Below, in pieces: positions 40,736-49,584 of a DNA stretch of 64,000 nt. Within the stretch, counting starts at the first letter, position 1. Each line of letters begins with the position of its first letter. The notes beneath the pieces are model-generated. The model was not told the origin of the DNA, made no database searches, and saw only the letters and a list, made by a program, of their open reading frames with translations. The position numbers and the translations under genes are program-made. Source of the DNA: an uncultured bacterium (GTDB taxonomy: Bacteria > Cyanobacteriota > Vampirovibrionia > Gastranaerophilales > Gastranaerophilaceae); assembly GCA_949296425.1 (NCBI GenBank), contig CASFPN010000045.1:1-64000 (forward strand), given 5' to 3'.

Positions 40736-42277
40736 TTATGAAGCCGGTTTTTGTTTTTTATATTTAATAAGTAAAAGTAACGGGATTACAGCAACTGCCA
40801 TAAGCGCAAGAACCGTAAATGCATCAAAAAATGATGCCAGTCGTGCCTGCTGCAGCATTTGATTGTACAAACTTCCTGCTGCTTTTTTTGCGGCTACAAC
40901 GTCGGGATAATGCATTAAAAATTTGGTTTTTGCTGCTGCTAATTTATATTGAAACATCGGATTATGCGCTGATAAATTCCCGACAAGATATGTTTGTCTG
41001 ACTTGAGAAACCCTTGCAATAAATGTCGCTGATGCTGATGTTGCAATCGCTGTTATAATATTTTTAAATAAGGCGTGCAGGGAAGCCGCATCAGCGTTTT
41101 TAGAAGCAGGAAGAGTTTGGAATGACAGAGCCGTAATAGGAACAAAGGCCATCGGAACTCCTACACACAATAAGAGGTTCGGGAATATAACACTTTCGAT
41201 TGAAGATGTTGTATTTAATTGTGTGAGCATTAATAAAGAAACCGATATTGTTAAAAGCCCTGCTGTTGCCATGATTTTGGGTTTTATATATCTTGAGAGT
41301 TCCCCGAAAAGCAATAATCCGACAAGACATACTATAGAGCGCGGAAACATAGAAAGCCCTGATTTTGAAGGGCTGTATCCCAAAAGACTCTGTACAAACA
41401 TAGGAACCAAAAGCAGGGTTGAATATATTGTAACATTGATAAATGAACTCATTAATGTTCCAAACATAAAGTTTCTGTCTTTAAACACTCTGATATCAAT
41501 AACAGGATATTTATATTCAAGCTCCCATACATAAAAGAATACAAAAGCAAAAACACATACACCCGTTGTCCAGCAAATCCATGTTGTGTCAAACCAGTTG
41601 TACTGCTGTCCTTTATCAAGTACAATCTGCATGCATGCCATTGCTATAACTATTGAACCGTATCCGATTATATCAAATTTTTTGTTATATTTTTGTTTTT
41701 CTGGTTTGTCATTAGGAACAAACATTTTGACAAGCGCAAACGAAATCATACACAACGGAATATTCATAATAAAAATCCACTGCCATGACCAGTTATCCGT
41801 CAAATACCCACCGATGAAAGGCCCCGCAAGAGGAGAAAACATCGCGGCAACTCCGAATAATCCCATTGCCACACCTCTTTGCTCTGGCGGGAAAATTTCA
41901 AGCAAAACAGCCTGACACAACGGTAATATTGCTCCGCTTCCGATGCCCTGTACAATTCTTGCAGCAATGAGCGCCTGTAGATTTGGTGCAAGTATGCATA
42001 GCAGACAGCCTAATGCAAATAACCAGATACTGTAAAAGAGCAGTAATTTTTTTCCTATCAATCTGACCAAATAGCCTGTTACAGGCAGCATAAGACCGCC
42101 TGATATAATATAACAGGTTATAACGGTATTTGTTTCATACTGTGTCGCTCCGTAAAATCCTGCGATGTGCGGCTGGCTGACGTTTGTGGCTGAAGATGCC
42201 GCAAGCGACAAAAATGCCGGAAGCAATACGGATATTGCAACTATATAGGGGTTAGTCTGCTTTTTTGTTTCTTCCAT
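40736..42277 (-). CDS. DHA2-family multidrug efflux transporter (EmrB-like)
   Basis: The 513-residue, 14-helix major facilitator protein is of the DHA2/EmrB kind: ATNVSQPHIAGFYGA in the first helix loop, ARIVQGIGSGAILPLCQ, and MGLFGVAAMFSPLAGPFIGG. It exports hydrophobic drugs using the proton gradient, through an EmrA adaptor and outer-membrane channel. It overlaps the EmrA-like gene by one base (TAATG). With the MarR and TolC genes this forms a complete tripartite pump locus. Confidence 0.93.
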   Translation of the reverse strand: MEETKKQTNPYIVAISVLLPAFLSLAASSATNVSQPHIAGFYGATQYETNTVITCYIISGGLMLPVTGYLVRLIGKKLLLFYSIWLFALGCLLCILAPNLQALIAARIVQGIGSGAILPLCQAVLLEIFPPEQRGVAMGLFGVAAMFSPLAGPFIGGYLTDNWSWQWIFIMNIPLCMISFALVKMFVPNDKPEKQKYNKKFDIIGYGSIVIAMACMQIVLDKGQQYNWFDTTWICWTTGVCVFAFVFFYVWELEYKYPVIDIRVFKDRNFMFGTLMSSFINVTIYSTLLLVPMFVQSLLGYSPSKSGLSMFPRSIVCLVGLLLFGELSRYIKPKIMATAGLLTISVSLLMLTQLNTTSSIESVIFPNLLLCVGVPMAFVPITALSFQTLPASKNADAASLHALFKNIITAIATSASATFIARVSQVRQTYLVGNLSAHNPMFQYKLAAAKTKFLMHYPDVVAAKKAAGSLYNQMLQQARLASFFDAFTVLALMAVAVIPLLLLIKYKKQKPAS

Positions 42278-43392
42278 TATCTTATTTTAACCTTTGGTAC
42301 AACTGACATTCCGGGAACTATGTTGTAATCTTTAATATCTTCGTCAAACATAATTTTGACGGGAACTCTCTGTACGATTTTTACATAGCTTCCGACAGCA
42401 TTTTCAGGCGGGAATAAACTTGATTTTGCGCCTGTTGAACGCTGAATACTGTCAACATGACCTTTAAATCGTTTGCCGGGGTATGTATCAACTTTTATCG
42501 AAACAGGCTGTCCTTTTTTCATGTGTGTAAGCTGAATTTCTTTAAAGTTTGCAATTACCCAGACTTGTTCCGGAACAATATTCATTAAAGGCTGGCCTAC
42601 TTGAAGGTAGTTGCCTTTTTCAACGCTTCTTGCAGAAACCATACCTGATTGCGGGGCATAAATTTTTGTATATGAAAGATTTAGTTTTGCCTGTTCAACT
42701 TCGGCTTCAAGTCTTTTAATTTCGGCCTGAACAGCTTCCGCCTTTGCTTTATGTGATTCTAAAGCTGATTCCATAGCCTTTGATTTTTCTGCAGCGGCTT
42801 TATGGTTAGCCTGTGCAACAGTGTAGCTGGTATTGCTGTTGTCATAATCCTGTTTTGATACTATGCCTTCTTTATACATATCAGTGTATCTTTTATGGTC
42901 TTTTGTTGCAAAATCAAGCTTTGATTGGGCTGATGTTACATCTTCATAAGATTGATTTACGTTTGAACTCCCTTCTTCAATTTGTTTTTCTGTAACATTA
43001 AGCTGTGCTTTTGCTTCTTCAAGTTTTGCTTGTGCCTGATGAAGTTTAACCTCATAATCCGCAGGGTCAATTTCAACAAGAAGCTGACCTGCTTTAACAA
43101 CATCATTATCATCAACAAGAAGATTTATTACAGGTCCTGATACACGCGGGGCAACAGAAATCAATCTGCCTTCCACAAATGCATCATCTGTTGACTGATA
43201 AAACGTTGCATGTATTGCAAGGAAAATCCCCATCAATATGAGAATTACTGCTGTTATTACAGGTACAAATACTCTTTTTTTCTTGTATTCGGGGCGTTTC
43301 TTTTTTGCTTTCTCTTTCCGTTCTTTTAATCTTTCTTTTGCTTTTTCTTCAAATTCTTCATTTAGTTGTTTGTTTTTTGGGGTGTCTGCCAT
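42277..43392 (-). CDS. HlyD/EmrA-type membrane fusion protein
   Basis: The 371-residue periplasmic adaptor has a basic cytoplasmic N-terminus, one transmembrane helix (about 38-60, VFVPVITAVILILMGIFLAI), the lipoyl half-domains (SVAPRVSGPVINLLVDDNDVVKAG, and TKIYAPQSGMVSARSVEKGN), a coiled-coil hairpin and beta-barrel domain. It bridges the EmrB-like pump to the TolC-like channel. It follows marR on the same strand after 10 bp. Confidence 0.93.
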   Translation of the reverse strand: MADTPKNKQLNEEFEEKAKERLKERKEKAKKKRPEYKKKRVFVPVITAVILILMGIFLAIHATFYQSTDDAFVEGRLISVAPRVSGPVINLLVDDNDVVKAGQLLVEIDPADYEVKLHQAQAKLEEAKAQLNVTEKQIEEGSSNVNQSYEDVTSAQSKLDFATKDHKRYTDMYKEGIVSKQDYDNSNTSYTVAQANHKAAAEKSKAMESALESHKAKAEAVQAEIKRLEAEVEQAKLNLSYTKIYAPQSGMVSARSVEKGNYLQVGQPLMNIVPEQVWVIANFKEIQLTHMKKGQPVSIKVDTYPGKRFKGHVDSIQRSTGAKSSLFPPENAVGSYVKIVQRVPVKIMFDEDIKDYNIVPGMSVVPKVKIR

Positions 43393-43402
43393 ATTTTACC
43401 TC

Positions 43403-43861
43403 TTATATTTGTATATTCAATTTTTCTTCCAAATTTGCTTTAATTTTATTCAATACTTTCAGACAATTTTCAAGTTCTTCATCAGTAACACCTTTTACCG
43501 TATCCTGCCAGTGTTCTGCAACTGTTGGCAAAACTGCGTTATAGGCTTTTTTACCTTCTTCTGTTATATTAATTTTAAATATTTTACGTTTGTTTATATC
43601 AGGAGTTCTTGTAACCAGCCCTTTTTCTTCAAGAATATTTATAATTCTTGTGATATTGGGGCGGTCTTTGAGGGTAAGTGCACCGATTTGCCGCTGGTAC
43701 AAGCCGTCATGGTCAAGTATAGCTGTCAAAACAGTAAATTGTTCCGGAGTAATCATAAAATTCGCTTTAATAAATTTTTGATTTGCAATGGCACGTACCA
43801 TTTTGCCTACACGTACCAGTTTCATTCCGATTCTGCTTTTTAATAAATTATGCTTGTCCAT
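43403..43861 (-). CDS. MarR-family repressor
   Basis: The 152-residue winged-helix protein shows the MarR order: TPEQFTVLTAILDHDGLYQ, RQIGALTLKDRPNITRIINI and the wing KGLVTRTPDINKRKIFKINI. MarR proteins release DNA when they bind drugs or phenolics. It is the first gene of the marR-emrA-emrB operon and is divergent from the outer-membrane channel gene; a palindrome between them (43870-43893) is a probable operator. Confidence 0.92.
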   Translation of the reverse strand: MDKHNLLKSRIGMKLVRVGKMVRAIANQKFIKANFMITPEQFTVLTAILDHDGLYQRQIGALTLKDRPNITRIINILEEKGLVTRTPDINKRKIFKINITEEGKKAYNAVLPTVAEHWQDTVKGVTDEELENCLKVLNKIKANLEEKLNIQI

Positions 43862-43869
43862 GATTTTTC

Positions 43870-43893
43870 TTTGTGTTATTATGATAACACAAA
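43870..43893. promoter_or_regulatory. Probable MarR operator
   Basis: TTTGTGTTAT (43870-43879) and ATAACACAAA (43884-43893) are perfect inverted arms around four bases. The site fills the short gap between the divergent marR (start 43861) and TolC-like (start 43910) genes, so it can repress both. Confidence 0.75.
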
Positions 43894-43909
43894 AAAGGAA
43901 ATAGCAAGC

Positions 43910-45298
43910 ATGAAAATTTTGAAAATATTACTTACCCTGTTTATTTTGCTGTGTTCATTTAATATAACAGCTGAAGCAAAAAAACAAAAAAATATCCCTG
44001 ATTACAGAATTGAATACTTAAACCTTGACTGGTGGCAGAAATATAATGACTCTGTTTTGACGGATTATATTACTACTGCCTTCAAAAATAATCAGGATTT
44101 AAAAATTGCATCTCTTAATGTGAAACAATCAGAGCAGGTTATAAAAATGGCTTTTGCCGGACAGCTGCCTCAGATAGGATTTCAGGGAGATGTATTTAGA
44201 GATTTTACTTCATCTACGGTGAAATTTGGAGATGTTATTATTCCCGAATATAACCAGAGTAATTTCTTTTTGCCTTTAACAATGAGTTATGAAGTTGACA
44301 TTTGGGGTGAAAATTATTTAAGAACCAAGTCTTTCAAGAAACAGCATGAAATTGTTAAACAAAATGAAAGAGCTTCTTATATCTCTTTAACTTCCGCGGT
44401 TGCATCTCAATATTTCAATCTTATAAAATTTGACCGATTGATAAAAGATCAGGAAGAATTGGTTAAACTTCAAACTGAGATTGCCAGATTGGAGGAAATA
44501 AAATATAAAAACGGTTTGTGTCCTGTAACGGAACTTATGGATGAAAAACAACTTTTGACACAATTGACGGAAGAATTAAACGTTTATATTGACAAAAGGG
44601 ATATTGTTGCGCGTCAGCTTGGAGTTTTGACAGGTTTACGAGAGAAAGATTTATCGCAAATGGCAAGGACGGATTATTCAAAACTTACTCTTTTGCCTTT
44701 GCCTGAAGCTATTAATGCTGAAGTTATTCAATACAGGCCTGATTATTTAAAAGCGGAAGAATATATTGAAAAAGTCGGAGTAGATGCAAAAGTTGCAATA
44801 CGCGATTTTCTCCCCAAGTTTATTTTATACGGTCAGGCAGGTTTCAGTGCTTATAATCTCGGAAATATTTTCGGAAACCACACATTTAAATCTCTTTTTG
44901 GTTTTATGCCTTCAATTGATTTGTTTACCGGTGGTGCAAAAATGGCACGTTTAAAATGGACAAAACTGGAACTTGAGAAAGCCCAGCAGATGTATGAAAA
45001 GACAATTTTGACATCAATTCAGGAAGTGAATGATTCTCTCAGTAGTGCTAAAACAAGAGAAAAAAATTACAATGAAAGCATTAAACGCTACAATCTCGAA
45101 AATGAAAAATATACACTTGCTGATAAAAAATTTAATATCGGGGCAAAATCCAATCTTGATTTAATGAAGGATATGGAAAAACTTATTGTTGCAGACAAAG
45201 ATAAAGTTAACAGCCGGATAAATTATCTTATATCTACTGTTAATATATACAAGGCAATCGGCGGTAAAGATTTTACAATAATCAATGATAATCTTTAA
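43910..45298 (+). CDS. TolC/NodT-type outer-membrane efflux channel
   Basis: The 462-residue protein starts at ATG 43910 (AAAGGAAATAGCAAGC upstream) with a signal peptide (MKILKILLTLFILLCSFNIT, then AEA). Two repeats of the outer-membrane factor fold follow, for example DWWQKYNDSVLTDYITTAFK, YFNLIKFDRLIKDQEELV, and LPEAINAEVIQYRPDYLKAE. The cysteine in the signal region (LLC) does not make a standard lipobox. It probably completes the EmrA-EmrB pump. A longer frame from 43850 would cover the operator. Confidence 0.9.
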   Translation: MKILKILLTLFILLCSFNITAEAKKQKNIPDYRIEYLNLDWWQKYNDSVLTDYITTAFKNNQDLKIASLNVKQSEQVIKMAFAGQLPQIGFQGDVFRDFTSSTVKFGDVIIPEYNQSNFFLPLTMSYEVDIWGENYLRTKSFKKQHEIVKQNERASYISLTSAVASQYFNLIKFDRLIKDQEELVKLQTEIARLEEIKYKNGLCPVTELMDEKQLLTQLTEELNVYIDKRDIVARQLGVLTGLREKDLSQMARTDYSKLTLLPLPEAINAEVIQYRPDYLKAEEYIEKVGVDAKVAIRDFLPKFILYGQAGFSAYNLGNIFGNHTFKSLFGFMPSIDLFTGGAKMARLKWTKLELEKAQQMYEKTILTSIQEVNDSLSSAKTREKNYNESIKRYNLENEKYTLADKKFNIGAKSNLDLMKDMEKLIVADKDKVNSRINYLISTVNIYKAIGGKDFTIINDNL

Positions 45299-45364
45299 AA
45301 ATTAATCTTACATATAACACATAAGTATAATTCTTTTTGTATAAATAAATGTTTAAATTTTTAT

Positions 45365-45928
45365 ATGAAAAGAATTTTTTCTATACTTTTAATGTTGTTT
45401 ATATCGCAAATGTCATGTTTTGCAGAAGACATTCACTTTGACAATGAAGTTTATACATTGAAATACAGCGCACTTGCACCGAAAACAAACGGATACGGTA
45501 ATGAATATTTTAAGAAATATGAAAATGTTTCTAACTGGTCAAAAATGATAGGAATTTATTATTATCCTGACGAAAAAGATCCTGTAAAGTTTGCCGAAAA
45601 TTTTGATAAAACTGTTGAAAGTACAGACAACAGCGTACTTTTGAAACTTATTGAAAATAAAAAATCAGACAAAGCTGCAATAAGTTTTTTGGTAAACGGA
45701 TGTGAAAATGCTAAGAAATATTTCGAATATGATATATATAAATTTGAAAAACATCCGGATAAAGGCATGCTTGTGTTAAAGTACGCTGTGAAGCACTTCT
45801 TCACAAATGACAATGAAATAAATCAAATTGCTCAAAAAGTTAAAGAAAATAATGATAAATATCTTGAAATGATTATTACATCACCGATTCCGCCGGTTAT
45901 AGAAAAAGATATTCAAATAAAAAATTAG
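45365..45928 (+). CDS. Uncharacterised exported protein, 187 aa
   Basis: A signal peptide (MKRIFSILLMLFISQMSCFA) is followed by a mature protein of about 167 residues with Tyr/Lys-rich strands and helices (EYFKKYENVSNWSKMIGIYY). No known family is evident. There is no clear transmembrane segment after the signal, so it is probably periplasmic. The lack of a good ribosome site leaves the exact start somewhat open. It lies between the efflux channel and a radical SAM gene. Confidence 0.65.
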   Translation: MKRIFSILLMLFISQMSCFAEDIHFDNEVYTLKYSALAPKTNGYGNEYFKKYENVSNWSKMIGIYYYPDEKDPVKFAENFDKTVESTDNSVLLKLIENKKSDKAAISFLVNGCENAKKYFEYDIYKFEKHPDKGMLVLKYAVKHFFTNDNEINQIAQKVKENNDKYLEMIITSPIPPVIEKDIQIKN

Positions 45929-45977
45929 AAAGTCAGTAATATTGACATTAACAAATACTGCCTATATTATTGATTAT

Positions 45978-46781
45978 ATGGTAGTTGAAGATACAACAAG
46001 AGTTAAAGATTATTTAACCAAGACTAAATTAACAACACTTGACTATGTGATAAACCCTTATGTTGGTTGTCCAAACAAGTGTTTGTACTGTTATGCGGCT
46101 TATATGTCAAGTTTTAGCAAGCACAAAGAAGAATGGGGTGAATTTATTGATGTTAAACAAACGAGAAAAAAGATTAATACCTTTAAGATAAAAGAAAAAA
46201 AGGTTATGATAAGTACGGTCACAGATCCTTATAATGCTTACGAAGAAAAATACGGTATAACCCGTATGATTATGGAACAGCTCATTAAATCTGAAGCATA
46301 CTTAAGCATTGTTACAAAATCCAAACTGGTGTTAAGAGATGTTGATTTGTTTAAGAAAATGAAACATATTGAAATAGCGCTGTCTATCAGTATGTTGGAT
46401 GAAAATTTAAAGAAAAAATTAGAACCTTATTCTTCAACTATAGAAGAAAGACTTGAAACTTTAAAAATTTTGAAGCAAAATGGTATTAAGTCGGTTGTAT
46501 TTATTTCACCGATAATTCCACAAATAACAGATTTCAAAAAAATAATTGAAAAAACAAAAGAATACGCTGATGAATACTGGTTTGACAAGTTGAGTTTGAG
46601 AAGCAGCTTTAAGACCAAAATGTTTAAGTTTATATATGATGAATACCCGATATACAAATCATTGTATAACGATATTTATATCAAAAAAAATCCGCAATAT
46701 TTTGAAGAAATGGCTAAAGAAATAGAGGAATATTGCACAAAAAACAACATAATTTACAAGAATTTCTATGCCGGCACATAA
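45978..46781 (+). CDS. SPL-family radical SAM protein
   Basis: The protein has the radical SAM cluster motif CPNKCLYC within NPYVGCPNKCLYCYAAYMSS, and the family's opening VKDYLTKTKLTTLDYVINPY. It resembles the SPL-like (spore photoproduct lyase-like) branch without the DNA-repair specifics, and its substrate is unknown. I chose ATG 45978 because members start a few residues before KDYLTKT; a TTG at 45942 would add 12 residues. No clear SD. A bidirectional terminator follows. Confidence 0.85.
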   Translation: MVVEDTTRVKDYLTKTKLTTLDYVINPYVGCPNKCLYCYAAYMSSFSKHKEEWGEFIDVKQTRKKINTFKIKEKKVMISTVTDPYNAYEEKYGITRMIMEQLIKSEAYLSIVTKSKLVLRDVDLFKKMKHIEIALSISMLDENLKKKLEPYSSTIEERLETLKILKQNGIKSVVFISPIIPQITDFKKIIEKTKEYADEYWFDKLSLRSSFKTKMFKFIYDEYPIYKSLYNDIYIKKNPQYFEEMAKEIEEYCTKNNIIYKNFYAGT

Positions 46782-46837
46782 ATTGCTTCTTGACCAAATA
46801 AATAATAAATCTTTTGCCGGCTTTTCCTAAAATTAAA

Positions 46838-46870
46838 AAAAGTCACCGATTATAACTATCGGTGACTTTT
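46838..46870. terminator. Bidirectional terminator
   Basis: AAAAGTCACCGAT (46838-46850) and ATCGGTGACTTTT (46858-46870) pair perfectly around seven bases. T runs lie on both strands, so it ends both the radical SAM gene (plus) and the GH77-like gene (minus). Confidence 0.88.
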
Positions 46871-46885
46871 AATTCAATAAATTTT

Positions 46886-48763
46886 TTATGTATAAATTTT
46901 ATCAGGTTTTGTTTCTTGTTTATTTTTATTTTTGAATATTGCAAAAGCTCCTCCTGCAGCTCCCAGAATTCCTGCAGCAAACCACAGCGGTTTACTTTTT
47001 AATACACTTTTTTCTTTTTTTGAATTTTGTATTAAATCTTCAGTTTCATTTCTTATCGGAGTTGATATTTGGGGTATATCAGGTTCTTTTTCCGCCAGAA
47101 TGTCACGGAATTTTACAATTTTTGAATATAGTACAGGATATGTCCTGTCAAATCCTTTTGATTTAAAGACTTTTTCCAGAGCATCCATTATATTGAATCC
47201 GTAACCTTCATTTAATGCGTCCTGATAAGCTTTTTTGTAGTTATAAGGAACACGTCTTCTGAAATTTGTTGCGGAATTTTTATGTTCATTATATCTTTCC
47301 GCTCGTCCGAAAACATCCATAAAGAAATAATGAATATTAAAAGATGTCATCATATCTGCAAATTTTGATTTTGCATATGTAATAGGATCAATCAAATCAG
47401 TTTCACTGATATTTAGAATTCTTGCAAGCGGTTTGATTGAGTCTGTTTTATGTATGCTTCCGTCTCTGTCAGGTATACTATTTGCAATTTGCCTCAGAGG
47501 CTGGTGATCATGGTTCCCTGTTCCAAGAGAAAATGTTTCTTCACTCCAGCCGCGTCTTAAAAATGCATCACTACTGCCCCAGTTATCGTTCATAAATACG
47601 TTTGAATATGCTTTGACTCTGTTTTTTAACGGGTCGATTAATTCAGGACTGTTTGGTTTAAATATTGCAAATTCGTCAGGACCTGCTTCAACTTCGTATA
47701 CAAGATTTTTTAGATCAAAATTTTCACCTTTTACTTCTTTTACCCACCGGTCAATATTGTCGACCAGGGTATTTCCGAGTTCTTTTTTATTTTCATCGAG
47801 GACTCTATTTACACCGTGCGGTGTCATCACAGGTGTTATGTAATTCCATCCGACATCAAATCTTATCATGTCATAGCGTTTTGCCATCAACTGAACTTTC
47901 AGTTTTAAAAGTTTATATGCATCGCTTGACTCATCAAGAATGTTATCATAATCAAGTGACAGTATACACCATGATGGCAGACCTGTGTTGTATCCGTGTT
48001 TAAAAGCTTTAGGAAAAGCATTTACTTCATCTTGAGAAAAATTTATAAGGCAGTCGCCGCATAGCTTTATACCGCGTTGATTCAGAAGTTTTTTGCCTTC
48101 AGCCAAATGGGCGTCAGCCAGAAACTGTTTAAATTTAAAAAATTCCTGATCTGGTTCTTTTTCCCGCGGGAAATTAAGCCAAACTTCATTTTCTGTTATG
48201 AATTTGCGGTAATTTTGTTTTAGTTGAGAATTTTCATCAAGCGTTTTAAACCTTTCAAAAGCTTTTTTTAGTGTTCTGTCCAGAGTGCTTCCGCTCTCCA
48301 TTGTATTTTCGCAGTTGATAAATTCTGCCTTATTATGTTTAATATTTGAATCTACAATTTGCTGAAATTCTTCTTTGGTAAGGATTGAACCGTACTTTTC
48401 CGTTATCAAAAGTTCCGGGTTAATATTTTGATCCCCGAGTGCCAATGCAGAAGCTTTATAGTTGCAGAAAAAATCGTCGTATCTTGTTATTTGTCCTGAA
48501 GGAAGATCTTTGACAATATTAAAATCAAGGTATGTCCTCATATAATCAATAAAATCAATCCCTTCTTTTGACGTTAAATGTCCGATGCCTATATCTTTAT
48601 TTTCTGAAACCGGCAGAGAAGTTAAAGGTATAATAAAAGCTGAATTACCTGTTTGACCGGCTGTTTTTTTGCCTTGTTTTAATGTTTGTGTGTATTCTTC
48701 AATTTCATCGCTGCGCAATGAACGTTTGAAAGTTAAATTTGCAGATACACTTTTCACTCGCAT
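46886..48763 (-). CDS. GH77-like (4-alpha-glucanotransferase-type) protein with C-terminal membrane anchor
   Basis: The 625-residue protein has a glycoside hydrolase core like amylomaltase: YDMIRFDVGW (R301, D303 nucleophile), VYEVEAG (E357 acid/base) and GTGNHDHQPLR (H418, D419). Additional typical parts are SAFIIPLTSLP near the N-terminus and GIKLCGDCLINFS. The C-terminus has one hydrophobic helix (about 592-611, LWFAAGILGAAGGAFAIF) and a basic tail, unusual for a cytoplasmic glucanotransferase. No signal peptide. The same tail design occurs in the large protein at 30359. The exact activity is inferred only. Confidence 0.7.
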   Translation of the reverse strand: MRVKSVSANLTFKRSLRSDEIEEYTQTLKQGKKTAGQTGNSAFIIPLTSLPVSENKDIGIGHLTSKEGIDFIDYMRTYLDFNIVKDLPSGQITRYDDFFCNYKASALALGDQNINPELLITEKYGSILTKEEFQQIVDSNIKHNKAEFINCENTMESGSTLDRTLKKAFERFKTLDENSQLKQNYRKFITENEVWLNFPREKEPDQEFFKFKQFLADAHLAEGKKLLNQRGIKLCGDCLINFSQDEVNAFPKAFKHGYNTGLPSWCILSLDYDNILDESSDAYKLLKLKVQLMAKRYDMIRFDVGWNYITPVMTPHGVNRVLDENKKELGNTLVDNIDRWVKEVKGENFDLKNLVYEVEAGPDEFAIFKPNSPELIDPLKNRVKAYSNVFMNDNWGSSDAFLRRGWSEETFSLGTGNHDHQPLRQIANSIPDRDGSIHKTDSIKPLARILNISETDLIDPITYAKSKFADMMTSFNIHYFFMDVFGRAERYNEHKNSATNFRRRVPYNYKKAYQDALNEGYGFNIMDALEKVFKSKGFDRTYPVLYSKIVKFRDILAEKEPDIPQISTPIRNETEDLIQNSKKEKSVLKSKPLWFAAGILGAAGGAFAIFKNKNKQETKPDKIYT

Positions 48764-48951
48764 AAAAAATTTAAACTCCTGATTACATTAAATCACAAAC
48801 AGAAAGAATTAGCTACATTAGTTTGAATCATAAGATAAAAGTCCCGAATTCTGTTACTTCAACTCTCCTAAAAACTCATTCTTAACAAGAAAATTTTATG
48901 ATAACATAACAATATAAATTAAAAGTTTAATTTTTAAGGAGGGTGTTTTTT

Positions 48952-49584
48952 ATGAAAGTTTTATTGTTCAATGGCAGTTCAAATGAGAATGGTTGTACTT
49001 TCAGAGCATTAAAAGAGGCTGCTTTATCTCTTGAAGCAAACGGAATTGAAACTGAAATTATTCAGGTAGGTAAAAATGCTATACGTGATTGTGTAGGTTG
49101 TGGCGCCTGCCGTAAAATAGGCGGATTTTGTGTATTTAAAGATGATATTGTAAATGAAGTTATAGAAAAAGCAAAAAATGCTGACGGGTTTATTTTTGGT
49201 TCACCTGTTTATTATGCTCATCCGAGCGGTAGACTTTTATCATTTATGGACAGATTATTTTATGCAGGCAGCGGAGCATTTGCTTTTAAGCCGGCTGCTG
49301 CTGTAGTTTCTGCAAGACGGGCAGGAACTACGGCCTCGCTTGATGCGATTACAAAACATTTTACAATTAATCAAATGCCTGTTGTTTCATCAAATTACTG
49401 GTGTATGACGCATGGTGCCCAAAATTCCCCCGAACAGGCAGAACAGGATCTTGAAGGTATGCAAATTATGAGAGTGCTCGGGCAAAATATGGCATGGCTT
49501 CTTAAATGTATAGAAGCAGGAAAGAATGCAGGAATAAATCATCCTCAAGCAGAAGATAAAATTATGACTAATTTTATTCGTTAA
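48952..49584 (+). CDS. Flavodoxin-fold NAD(P)H-dependent oxidoreductase
   Basis: The 210-residue protein is an NADPH-FMN-reductase-type flavoprotein: VLLFNGSSNENGCTFRAL binds the FMN phosphate, GSPVYYAHPSGRLLSFMDRL is the second flavin loop, and CVGCGACRKIGGFC may hold a metal or cluster, as in iron-sulfur flavoproteins. ATG 48952 is preceded by AAGGAGGG at good spacing; a GTG three codons upstream is less likely. It converges with the metal ATPase gene (four-base overlap). Confidence 0.88.
   Translation: MKVLLFNGSSNENGCTFRALKEAALSLEANGIETEIIQVGKNAIRDCVGCGACRKIGGFCVFKDDIVNEVIEKAKNADGFIFGSPVYYAHPSGRLLSFMDRLFYAGSGAFAFKPAAAVVSARRAGTTASLDAITKHFTINQMPVVSSNYWCMTHGAQNSPEQAEQDLEGMQIMRVLGQNMAWLLKCIEAGKNAGINHPQAEDKIMTNFIR

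Noticed and set aside
47613-48003. Plus-strand frames opposite the GH77-like gene
   Set aside because: Shadow frames without ribosome sites; the minus-strand frame has catalytic motifs.
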